The translations under genes and the position numbers were made by a program. From contig CAVQVR010000013.1 of NCBI GenBank assembly GCA_963717195.1, forward strand, positions 1 through 64,000: DNA of 64,000 nucleotides, given 5' to 3'. Below the pieces are notes generated by a model, which did no database searches, was not told the DNA's origin, and was given only the letters and a program-made list of their open reading frames with translations. Of this stretch, positions 55,105-63,016 are shown one piece after another (within the stretch, counting starts at the first letter, position 1; each line of letters starts with the position of its first letter). This DNA comes from JACDAE01 sp963717195. Lineage in GTDB: Bacteria > Chloroflexota > Ktedonobacteria > Ktedonobacterales > Ktedonobacteraceae.

Positions 55105-55836
55105 CTAATGATCCTTTCGAGCGGGAGCTTTTGCCAGACGTTCAGGCAAATCGGCATGGAGCGTCACGACCCCCGGAAGGGCTTGGAGTTCTGCAATGGT
55201 GCGAGCAAATGTGGTCAGGTCCAGAGCAACACAGACAAGCTCGATAGGAATATCCCTCTGATCCTCTTGCACACGCTGTATCTCGATGTGCTGAAGCGGG
55301 GAGCCATGACGCTCGCAGACCTGGTAGAGTTCTTCGATCAGTTGGCTGGTGACGGTGGTCGTGGTGATGTGCATAGATTGTGTGGACTCAAACTTGCGGG
55401 GCCAGAGCCAGCGTTCGAGAACACGCATGAGGACTAAAATCGTTAAAGCCAGAGCCGTCGTCACGGCAGCCTCCAGGATCAGTCCCAGTCCGCAGGCCAG
55501 GCCAATGGCAGCCACGACCCAGATGGCTGCGGCCGTCGTCATGCCGCGTACCCGTTCACCGACTGGCGTTCGAAAAATCGTGCCTGCTCCTAAAAATCCG
55601 ATGCCCGCTACGACATAGGAGGCGACGCGCGAGGGATCTACCTGGTAATGGGGAATGGTGAGGAACTCGCTGAAGCCATACGCCGAGATGAGCATAAAGA
55701 GGCAGGTACCAAGGGCGACCAGAGCATTCGTGCGCAAGCCAGCAGGTTCATCATGACTCTGACGCTCCGCTCCTATACATGCGCCGAGCAGAAGTGCCAG
55801 ACAGAGCCGAAGTAGCAGATTTGGGAAGGAGATCAT
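55105..55836 (-). CDS. MgtC/SapB family membrane protein
   Basis: 243 residues. The N-terminal MgtC membrane domain has the signature LCLALLLGACIGAERQSHDE PAGLRTNALVALG (GxxxGxERQ...AGLRT) and further helices VASYVVAGIGFLGAGTIFR and GMTTAAAIWVVAAIGLACGL GLILEA. The soluble C-terminal ACT-like domain has LIEELYQVCERHGSPLQHIE. In pathogens MgtC affects Mg2+ limitation and F-ATP synthase; in free-living bacteria the role is unsettled. ATG 55836. Confidence 0.88.
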   Translation of the reverse strand: MISFPNLLLRLCLALLLGACIGAERQSHDEPAGLRTNALVALGTCLFMLISAYGFSEFLTIPHYQVDPSRVASYVVAGIGFLGAGTIFRTPVGERVRGMTTAAAIWVVAAIGLACGLGLILEAAVTTALALTILVLMRVLERWLWPRKFESTQSMHITTTTVTSQLIEELYQVCERHGSPLQHIEIQRVQEDQRDIPIELVCVALDLTTFARTIAELQALPGVVTLHADLPERLAKAPARKDH

Positions 55837-56278
55837 AGGCTTTCTTTCATAGGTACGACATTCTCTTGCTCTCCATTATAGCAGTTTCTCTTCCGCAAGG
55901 ATAGGTGTACCACACAGAAGTGTGAGTGGGGTGCTCCCTTCTACCGGTCCTGACTATGTTGCGATTCTCCGCGTTTGATCGTTGAAGTTATTTCGCCGAG
56001 TACAGAAGCCATTGACCGCGGGAGAAAGTGGAACTGGTACCGCAATCATCCCAGTGTTCAGGAATATCTGCTCATCCTCTGGCTGCGAAAAACCGCTTGT
56101 TGTGGCACCTTTTTTATTGCCTGCCCATCATCCGTTTTGAGGTACAATGGAGGCAGGATGTTTCGCTTGCACTTTCTCAAGAGGTCAGGTATAGTGTCCT
56201 CTAGAGCGGCGCTGAGACGAAAGAACATCCTGCATGCGGAACAGAACGACCTTTTTTGCCCCTCACTTCTCAAACAAT
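55837..56278. other. Gap with a Uma2 remnant
   Basis: Apart from the Uma2 fragment at about 55930-56085, the segment up to the stop of the arabinofuranosidase gene holds nothing recognisable. Confidence 0.4.
55930..56085 (+). pseudogene. Uma2-family fragment
   Basis: PDYVAILR then, after a one-base shift near 55973, LIVEVISPSTEAIDRGRKWN WYRNHPSVQEYLLIL. This is the central PD-(D/E)xK block of Uma2 (EV.SPST...D.G.K...Y) without either end. Confidence 0.6.
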
Positions 56279-57784
56279 CTAAACCTGGACCAGGCTCCAT
56301 TGTTGGTTGTCGCCGCCGTTGCTGGGCCACTGGATAACGTCTGTGCCCGCTGTGGTCGAACCCCCAGAGACATCCATCACGAGGCCACTGTGGCGGTTCA
56401 CTAGATTGTAGTAGCCATTGCCTATTGATACCAGGCTCCATTGTTGGTTGTCGCCGCCGTTGCTGGGCCACTGGATAACGTTTGCGCCCGCTGTGATCGA
56501 ACTCCCAGAGACATCTGCCAGTTGGCCACTGTGACGGTTCACCAGATTGTAGTAGCCATTGCCTATTGATACCAGGCTCCATTCCTGGTTGTCGCCGCCG
56601 TTGTTGGGCCACTGGATAACGTTTGTGCCCGCTGTGGTCGAACCCCCAGAGACATCCATCACGAGGCCACTGTGGCGGTTCACTATGTGGTAATAGGCGG
56701 AGGAGCCGCTGCTGCTGCTATATCCAACGGAGACGATGTTGGCCTGAACTGCATTATCAGCCGCATCTGTCGGGTAGCCGGACGTCATCACCCCTTCGAA
56801 GAAGGATCCAACGGATCCATTGCTGTTGTCACCACCAGTCCCCAGAACGATGGCCCCCTCCTGGTGCATGGGCGAATATCCGCCCAGGTTGGGTTCCGCT
56901 CCACTATACCAGGTGGTCAGGCCGCCCGATTGCGCGTTACCCCCCTTGATGGCATAGATGTTCTGTCCATTGTTCTTGATGAGGGCAGTGACGAACTGGC
57001 TGGAGTTGCCCTTGTTATTCGTATTGGACCCATTTCCTCCAGCAAAGAGTCCGTTTTCCATATCTGCCTGCACCCAGGGACCCGATCCTGAACACGGAGA
57101 GAACCAGCACTCGGTGCCAAAGTTGATCGCGTCCATGTGGCCATTGCCGTTGTCCCTACTATTCGTCTCGGCGTTGCCGTAGTCGAAGCAGCACCGATTG
57201 TTGACATGGGTGCCGCTTGTCACCATGTACATACCCTCCGGTGCGCCATTCCTGGCGACGCCCGACGTGGAGTTGTCCCGGTATCCGACGCCGGCTGACA
57301 CGTAGAGCCCGTAAACCTTATGACCGCCAACCGTGAGCGGCAACGCGGCGGCGTTCGCGCCGTGATCCTGTCCGCCGTTGCCACCCGGTCCCTCGATGGT
57401 AAGGTTATTGCCCTTCCCAGACTGGTCATAGATCACCGTGATCGTGCATGACGTGCCTGAGCAGAAGGTATCTTGCGCGGCGGAGTTGGCGTAGCCTCCC
57501 GCAGTCAGGGTTCCGATGGTGGTAGTCGCGGAATCCGACGAGCGCTGGACCTGATAAAGCCTCCCGTTGTATGCAGAGAAAAGGGCTCGCACCGTGCTAT
57601 GTGCGGCGACACACGGTGTACCAGCGGCGGCATAAATATCGCAGGGCAGTGACCCGGTTGCCAGGGCTTGCGTGCCAGAAATGCCAAACACGCCAGCAAT
57701 GATACCCACAACAGCAATGAGTGCCAGCACGGTTCTCCAACTGCGAGAGTACAGGCAGTGAGAGTATGAGGTAGATCGTTTCAC
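56279..57784 (-). CDS. Secreted GH54 alpha-L-arabinofuranosidase with ricin-type lectin tail
   Basis: 501 residues. Signal peptide 1-41 (WRTVLALIAVVGIIAGVFGI then SGTQALA). The arabinofuranosidase-B catalytic domain (~44-350) starts LPCDIYAAAGTPCVAAHSTV RALFSAYNGRLYQVQRSSDS and contains ITVIYDQSGKGNNLTIEGPG, NRCCFDYGNAETNSRDNGNG HMDAINFGTECW (the vicinal Cys pair and Glu of GH54) and ALIKNNGQNIYAIKGGNAQS. Residues ~365-500 are a beta-trefoil of three near-identical repeats (YYHIVNRHSGLVMDVSGGST … NGGDNQEWSLV), binding sugar. It removes arabinose from arabinan or arabinoxylan. GTG 57784 is the start. The three DNA repeats are ~141 bp apart and very alike, so length may vary by recombination. 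Confidence 0.88.
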   Translation of the reverse strand: MKRSTSYSHCLYSRSWRTVLALIAVVGIIAGVFGISGTQALATGSLPCDIYAAAGTPCVAAHSTVRALFSAYNGRLYQVQRSSDSATTTIGTLTAGGYANSAAQDTFCSGTSCTITVIYDQSGKGNNLTIEGPGGNGGQDHGANAAALPLTVGGHKVYGLYVSAGVGYRDNSTSGVARNGAPEGMYMVTSGTHVNNRCCFDYGNAETNSRDNGNGHMDAINFGTECWFSPCSGSGPWVQADMENGLFAGGNGSNTNNKGNSSQFVTALIKNNGQNIYAIKGGNAQSGGLTTWYSGAEPNLGGYSPMHQEGAIVLGTGGDNSNGSVGSFFEGVMTSGYPTDAADNAVQANIVSVGYSSSSGSSAYYHIVNRHSGLVMDVSGGSTTAGTNVIQWPNNGGDNQEWSLVSIGNGYYNLVNRHSGQLADVSGSSITAGANVIQWPSNGGDNQQWSLVSIGNGYYNLVNRHSGLVMDVSGGSTTAGTDVIQWPSNGGDNQQWSLVQV

Positions 57785-58402
57785 GTCCTTGTGTCCTTTC
57801 CACTATCTGGAAATTGTACATCCTTTAACAATAAGCAGATCAGGTGTTCTCACATTGTCTGAGTGTTAATGTAACAATGCACATCGAGAACAATAAAGGT
57901 TCCTGGTACGATGCGGGGAAGTGACAAATACGTCAGAAGAAAAGTCTTACCTCCTTTGGTAAGTCCCTGTTGCAGATTCATAACAGCGTAACTGGCCATT
58001 TCTTTGTAATTAAGCGATTAAAAGAAGTATAATAAAGAGATCTCTCGTTTGTCAAGGACTTTGGAAAGACATCTTCTAGAAATAGCGGTAAAAAATGTAT
58101 GAAGTGCTCTCAGAAACCATTATATGGCTGTGTTTTCACTTCTTCTTGTTGTCATGAACCTCACCTACTCGAGTGACTGGCTTCATGAACTTCCCCTGGT
58201 TTAGTGGAGTGAGGAAACCTTTGAGGTATACTCCTTCCAGAAGGAGGGCAGCCAATACACCAGTTCGGCCTATCAAGCGGTCCTGGCTCAATGCGCATAC
58301 CATAGGGAGAGAGGCAAGAAAAAGAAAAGGTGAATCAACTGAGAAACTGACTCAGCCTTCTATTAGGACATGATCTAGATTATATGGTTACATTCGGAAA
58401 CA
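57785..58402. other. Divergent promoter region, AT-rich
   Basis: Serves the arabinofuranosidase (minus) and the MFS exporter (plus). TGTTA-ATG-TAACA at 57864-57876 is a short dyad 80 bases upstream of the arabinofuranosidase start. No gene is convincing. Confidence 0.45.
57864..57876. promoter_or_regulatory. Possible operator for the arabinofuranosidase gene
   Basis: TGTTAATGTAACA, five-base inverted arms around a 3-base centre, as in sites of LacI- or GntR-type sugar repressors. Short, so it could be chance. Confidence 0.25.
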
Positions 58403-59614
58403 ATGAAAATACAACGCTTTCCGGCATTTCAATCACGCGATTTCCGCATTTGGTGGGTGGGACAATTTATCTCAACCATCGGTAATCAAATGCAAATTGT
58501 CGCAATCAACTGGCAGATTTATCTCTTCACACATTCCGCATTTGCTTTGGGACTGATCGGCATTATGCGTTTCATCCCGTTTGTTGTCTGTGGTATCTTT
58601 GTTGGCATGGTAGTTGACACCTACAATCGAAAGATTGCTAATCTTATCGTGCAAGTTGCTGAGTTAGTTATTTCTTTTGCTTTGGCTGTCCTTACCTTTA
58701 TCCATCAGATCAATCCGTTTGCAATCTATCTCCTCACGGTCCTGTATACGATTTGCTGGGCATTTGACGTTCCTACACGGTTTGCATTCATTCCAAATTT
58801 GGTTAAGCGTGAGCATTTGTCAAATGCTATGAGTTTAAGCGTCATCTTACGGGAAACAGCATTTGTTATTGGTCCGGCAGTAGCAGGGTTTGTCATCGCA
58901 GCAACTAATGTTGGTGTCGTCTATATCATCAATGGTATTTCCTATTTTGCAATCATTATTGGTTTACTCCTCGTCAAACATCCCGGAACGATAGAAAATG
59001 CTGCTGGCGGCTTTTCTCCTCGTGCATTCAAGCAGGGAATTCAGTTTGTCAGGACGACGACGATTGTATGGGCAACAACTACCCTTGATTTCTTCAGTGC
59101 CTTCTTTTCAGAAGCGACGACACTGTTGCCGATTTTTGCTAGAGACATTTTGCATGTCGGTATGCAAGAACTTGGACTGCTCTATGCGGCACCATCAGCC
59201 GGTGCAGTAATTGCCGGGTTATTTATGGCGTACCATCAAACCATTTCACGACAAGGCAAGCTTCTACTCATTGCAATTATCTTTTATGCACTTGGCACCA
59301 TAGTTTTCGGACTATCGCATTGGTTCCCCTTATCAATTGCTGCCTTATTGCTCGTCGGGGCAGGAGATAGTGTCAGTACGATTTTACGGGATATTATCAG
59401 ACAAGCATCGACCCCTGACTATTTGCGTGGACGTATGGTTGCTATCAACATGATGTTTTATATGGGAGGACCTCAGTTGGGAGAATTTGAAGCAGGTGCA
59501 GTTGCGGCATTGTTTGGTGCGCCGCTATCAGTCGTGATTGGCGGGATTGGCACATTGGTAATAGTTGCCTGGGTAGCCGCCAAGCTTCCACTCCTTCGCA
59601 ACTATGAAAACTAG
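58403..59614 (+). CDS. MFS exporter (MFS_3/EntS-like)
   Basis: 403 residues with twelve predicted helices. The start FPAFQSRDFRIWWVGQFIST IGNQMQIVAINWQIYLF is typical of the EntS/MFS_3 group. VGMVVDTYNRKIANLIVQVA is the loop 2-3 signature, and AFDVPTRFAFIPNLVKREHL SNAMSLSVILRETAFVIGPA VAGFVIA is the conserved middle. RQASTPDYLRGRMVAINMMF YMGGPQLGEFEAG is the second-half signature. Members export siderophores, macrolides or other small molecules. It is more AT-rich than its neighbours, which may indicate transfer. ATG 58403, alone in its transcription unit. Confidence 0.85.
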   Translation: MKIQRFPAFQSRDFRIWWVGQFISTIGNQMQIVAINWQIYLFTHSAFALGLIGIMRFIPFVVCGIFVGMVVDTYNRKIANLIVQVAELVISFALAVLTFIHQINPFAIYLLTVLYTICWAFDVPTRFAFIPNLVKREHLSNAMSLSVILRETAFVIGPAVAGFVIAATNVGVVYIINGISYFAIIIGLLLVKHPGTIENAAGGFSPRAFKQGIQFVRTTTIVWATTTLDFFSAFFSEATTLLPIFARDILHVGMQELGLLYAAPSAGAVIAGLFMAYHQTISRQGKLLLIAIIFYALGTIVFGLSHWFPLSIAALLLVGAGDSVSTILRDIIRQASTPDYLRGRMVAINMMFYMGGPQLGEFEAGAVAALFGAPLSVVIGGIGTLVIVAWVAAKLPLLRNYEN

Positions 59615-60114
59615 AACTTGGTTCAAAAACCCTCGTTTTTGGTACTCCTCCATTCCCTAAGCGCATAGAAACGTATCTATTCTATATTGTTGGGATACTT
59701 GTCCTTATCTCATTACTCATCGCTGGTAGTAAAATACTTCGTACGCACAATGATACGCTATTACAACCGCGAGCTACGCGGCTCACGTCAATTATGATGC
59801 CATAACGAATTGTGGAACTGCTTTCTTGAACACTGATGTGTTCAGCAAGTGTGAGATCATGGGTACGGAGATAGGGACGAGCTGTCATGTAAAACCCCCA
59901 GGTGCTATTAGAGACTTCTTTCAATCAAGACTCTTCTTTCTACCACATCGAACAAGCCCATTGAGCCTCAATAGGAGTCTGATGTCCCTATACCCACGCG
60001 TCTGGAAGCGGCTTCACCCGCCAGTTGGGCATTGGTGTTGTACAGTAGAAGAGTGATCCAGAAAAAAGCCTGGCCAGCGGGATCCAAACGTATGCATACA
60101 TCTTAATGGGAGTG
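59615..60114. other. Gap with weak coding traces
   Basis: 59634-59804 (+) reads RIETYLFYIVGILVLISLLI AGSKILRTHND without a start, a single membrane helix that may be the end of a lost gene. No intact gene is seen. Confidence 0.3.
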
Positions 60115-60166
60115 CTCCCTTGAATGTCGGCAACGGATGACTGACTGTTGCCGACATTCAAGGGAG
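60115..60166. repeat. Perfect 20-bp inverted repeat, 12-base loop
   Basis: CTCCCTTGAATGTCGGCAAC at 60115-60134 is the exact reverse complement of 60147-60166. It ends 30 bases before the hydrolase start. It may be a leader hairpin or the fused ends left by an excised element. Confidence 0.7.
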
Positions 60167-60196
60167 AAATGCGAGCAAATGATGGAGGAAACTCAC

Positions 60197-61024
60197 ATGA
60201 CTGAAGCGATATTACATGATGGAAGCACCATCGAGATTGAGGTTCACGGAGCAGGACCGACCCTGCTGCTGCCAGTCAATCCACAGCCAGTGACCGGACC
60301 GCTGGCCGAGCAAATGCGCCAGTACGGCACCGATCCGGCCCTGGGTCAATCGCTGATCAAGGGGCTGAGCGACGCCTTTCGCGTGGTTGTCTTCGACTAT
60401 GAAGGGCAGTGCCTTCGTCGCCCGAAACCGGAAACGCTGACACCGGCCAACGCAGTGAGCGATCTGCTCGCGGTGGCCGATGCTGTGGGGGTGCATCGGT
60501 TCGCCTACTATGGCTACTCCTGGCTTGCGCTGATTGGGCTTCAACTCGCCATTGGGACCGACCGTCTGTCGGCGCTCATCATGGGGGGCTTCCCTCCCCT
60601 GAACGGGCCCTACGAGGAAATGTTGCGTGTCACTACTGCGACCTACGAGATGGCGAGCGGTGCGCGGCCAATGCCGTCAGCCGATGAATCCGAATGGTCT
60701 GGCTTTTCTCTCTCAAGGGATCAGACCCAGCAATTTGTCACCCTGTACCAGGCGTTGCAAGGATTTGATGACCGAGCTGCTCAGGCGCGACTCACCTGTC
60801 CTCGCCTCTGCTTCGTCGGTTCGAAGGACGAGATCCAGTACAGCAAAAGTTGGGGGAACGTGCATGTGAATTTAGCGGGTCCAATTGTGCGCGGACAAGC
60901 ACACCTCTGCGATCTCGGCTGGGATGTGCAAGTGCTCGATGGGCTTGATCACATCCAGGCCATGCAGGCGCCACACGTTGTGCCGATCCTACGTTCTTGG
61001 TTGGCTTCCCAATTGGGATCATAA
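60197..61024 (+). CDS. Alpha/beta hydrolase
   Basis: 275 residues. VEVHGAGPTLLLPVNPQPVT and VVVFDYEGQCLRRPKPETLT are the early strands. The nucleophile elbow is YYGYSWLALIGLQLA (Ser in GYSW, lacking the usual second Gly). CPRLCFVGSKDEIQY is the acid strand and VQVLDGLDHIQAMQAPHVVP carries the His. The substrate is unknown. GGAGG ends nine bases before ATG 60197; an upstream in-frame ATG near 60179 is possible. The leader contains a perfect 20-bp hairpin. Confidence 0.8.
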   Translation: MTEAILHDGSTIEIEVHGAGPTLLLPVNPQPVTGPLAEQMRQYGTDPALGQSLIKGLSDAFRVVVFDYEGQCLRRPKPETLTPANAVSDLLAVADAVGVHRFAYYGYSWLALIGLQLAIGTDRLSALIMGGFPPLNGPYEEMLRVTTATYEMASGARPMPSADESEWSGFSLSRDQTQQFVTLYQALQGFDDRAAQARLTCPRLCFVGSKDEIQYSKSWGNVHVNLAGPIVRGQAHLCDLGWDVQVLDGLDHIQAMQAPHVVPILRSWLASQLGS

Positions 61025-61562
61025 CGGGTGTCCGTGCGAGAATACGCCAGTCCGGACTGAGCGGTATTCTTGCACGATGATCCTGTAAAGAGCGAGCGTA
61101 CCGGCACGCGTGATCAATGTCAGTACCAGGATCCCATAGCAGGAACATTGCCTTACGGATCTTGTCTACTTCTTCGCGGGTATATCAGTAGCCTCGCATA
61201 GGATACTACCGTTGTTTGATGCCACGATGATCTTACTCTATACGATTGTTGAGGTACTTATTTGTCCAATGTACTCCCTCATTCCCTTCCCTGTTTTGAG
61301 TCTAGCCTGAGAAGTGCTTTTATGCTTCCATTAAACTACATATTCTATATAGCTAGTTTTCTTTTTATAGATGCGCAATCTAATACGTAATTTAATGGAT
61401 AAGTTTGAGTTAATATGGTACACTATATAATTATGGGCCAGGCCGCTCCATACACACCATATTTAAGAAAGGATAATGATTGGGGCTGATCTCTATAGGC
61501 AGAATCTATCGTGCTATAATCTTTCACCTGAAAGAATGGAAATCCATAAATAGGGGAATCAA
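61025..61562. other. Gap holding an IS6 remnant and the halogenase promoter
   Basis: 61276-61562 is AT-rich leader for the oxidoreductase gene with no gene seen; the rest is the transposase trace annotated separately. Confidence 0.4.
61090..61275 (-). pseudogene. IS6-family transposase C-terminal remnant
   Basis: The minus strand from 61268 reads WTNKYLNNRIE, stop, DHRGIKQR, stop, YPMRGY, stop, YTREEVDKIRKAMFLLWD. The YLNN.IE.DHR.IK.R pattern is the end of the IS6 DDE domain (catalytic Glu and K/R signature). Three stops show that it is long dead. Confidence 0.6.
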
Positions 61563-62963
61563 ATGAAAACATCCACGCAGGTGCTTGTGATAGGTGGAGG
61601 CCCGGCAGGCTCAACTGCAGCCACATTGCTCGCCCGTGAGGGCTTCGACGTTACGCTGATGGAGCGTGACGTGTTTCCGCGCTATCATATTGGCGAATCG
61701 CTCTTACCTTCCTGTCTGGAGATATTGGATATGATCGGCGCACGCGAAAAAATCGAAGCGCACGGTTTCCAGCGCAAGAATGGCGGATATTTCTCCTGGG
61801 GAAGGGATTCGTGGACCTTGAATTTTGAGGAGTTGCGCCACCCCTATAGCTTCCAGGTGGTGCGCTCGGAATTTGATCATTTGCTTTTAGAGCATGCAAA
61901 AAGCCAGGGTGTGAAGGTCTACGAAGGAGTAGCCATTCGCGGTCTTTCTTTCGATGGTGAGAGGCCACACAGTGCTATCTGGTCGCAAGTGGCAGGTGAG
62001 CAGAGCGGAGAGATCATCTTTGATTATCTGATTGATGCTTCGGGCAGAGCAGGAGTTATGGCAACGCGCTATCTGAAGAACCGTCACTTTCACGAGTCAT
62101 TCCAGAATGTCGCGCTCTGGGGATACTGGCAAGACAGCCAGAAAGCACCCTTCGTCCCAGAGGGCGCCATCTTGAATGGCGCGGTCACGGATGGTTGGCT
62201 CTGGGGCATCCCATTGCACGATGGTACGCTGAGTATAGGGCATGTGCTGCATAAGACGGCCTTCAAGGAAAAACGGCAGCAAGGTGCTTCCTTGGAGGAA
62301 ATATATCTGGGTGCCATTCATGACTGCCCCGTGATTGCGGATCGTATCAGATCAGGCAAGCTCGTCTCAAAAATAACAACGGAGCAAGATTATTCCTACA
62401 TGGCCGATCGTTTAACGGGACCTGGCTACTTCTTAATAGGGGATGCCGCGTGCTTTATCGATCCTCTTCTCTCAACCGGCGTACATCTCGCCACGCACAG
62501 TTCGATGCTGTGCGCGGCCAGCATCGCCAGCATACTACGGGGTGAGGTGACAGAACAGCAGGCCATGACATTCTTTGAGAAGAGCTACCGGCTTACGTAT
62601 CTCCGTCTCATGGTCATCGTCTCAGGTCTCTACGCACAATATGACGGGAAAGAATCGTATTTCTGGCAGGCCCAGGTGCTTACGCATCATGACTACGACG
62701 ATAGCGAGGCCATGAGCGAGGCCTTCCTTTTTGTCGTATCCGGCCTGGAGGATATGATGGACTCGGCAAAGGGCATGCGCGAATTGGACCTGGCAGACCT
62801 GGCAAATGGGATATCAGAAGAGGAAGCCGCGAAAACAGCTGCGATGTATAACGTCTATAACAAGGTCTTCTTGCGCTCTTCGACCTCTCCACAGACAGCG
62901 AGTGATGGCCTGTACGTTACCATCACACCACACCTGGGGCTGGCAAAGACGGGACAGGCATAA
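61563..62963 (+). CDS. FAD-dependent halogenase-like oxidoreductase
   Basis: 466 residues. The FAD-binding Rossmann GGGPAGSTAATLLAREGFDV (~12-31), FPRYHIGESLLPSCLEILDM, LIDASGRAG and GYFLIGDAACFIDPLLSTGV HLATHSS are the flavin domain and the F.DP..S.G motif of flavin halogenases. DGWLWGIPLHDGTLSIG contains the W-x-W-x-I-P signature that separates halogenases from monooxygenases. A Lys in FQRKNGGYFSWG may be the catalytic one. The tail (~400-466) is longer than in simple oxidoreductases. It may halogenate an electron-rich or carrier-bound aromatic using FADH2 from a separate reductase; no reductase or NRPS/PKS gene is in view. ATG 61563 after AGGGGAATCAA. Confidence 0.8.
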   Translation: MKTSTQVLVIGGGPAGSTAATLLAREGFDVTLMERDVFPRYHIGESLLPSCLEILDMIGAREKIEAHGFQRKNGGYFSWGRDSWTLNFEELRHPYSFQVVRSEFDHLLLEHAKSQGVKVYEGVAIRGLSFDGERPHSAIWSQVAGEQSGEIIFDYLIDASGRAGVMATRYLKNRHFHESFQNVALWGYWQDSQKAPFVPEGAILNGAVTDGWLWGIPLHDGTLSIGHVLHKTAFKEKRQQGASLEEIYLGAIHDCPVIADRIRSGKLVSKITTEQDYSYMADRLTGPGYFLIGDAACFIDPLLSTGVHLATHSSMLCAASIASILRGEVTEQQAMTFFEKSYRLTYLRLMVIVSGLYAQYDGKESYFWQAQVLTHHDYDDSEAMSEAFLFVVSGLEDMMDSAKGMRELDLADLANGISEEEAAKTAAMYNVYNKVFLRSSTSPQTASDGLYVTITPHLGLAKTGQA

Positions 62964-63016
62964 GCCCGACCTCGATCATTATAGGGGTCCTACACCTACC
63001 TAACGGGGGCTAATTT

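Noticed and set aside
56279..56700. CRISPR-like or satellite repeats
   Set aside because: The regular ~141-bp repeats encode ricin-type lectin blocks in frame.
59682..59924. 80-codon minus-strand frame (YLRTHDLTLAEHISVQESS)
   Set aside because: Briefly looked like part of a regulator, but it has no full domain, no ribosome site and no support beyond openness.
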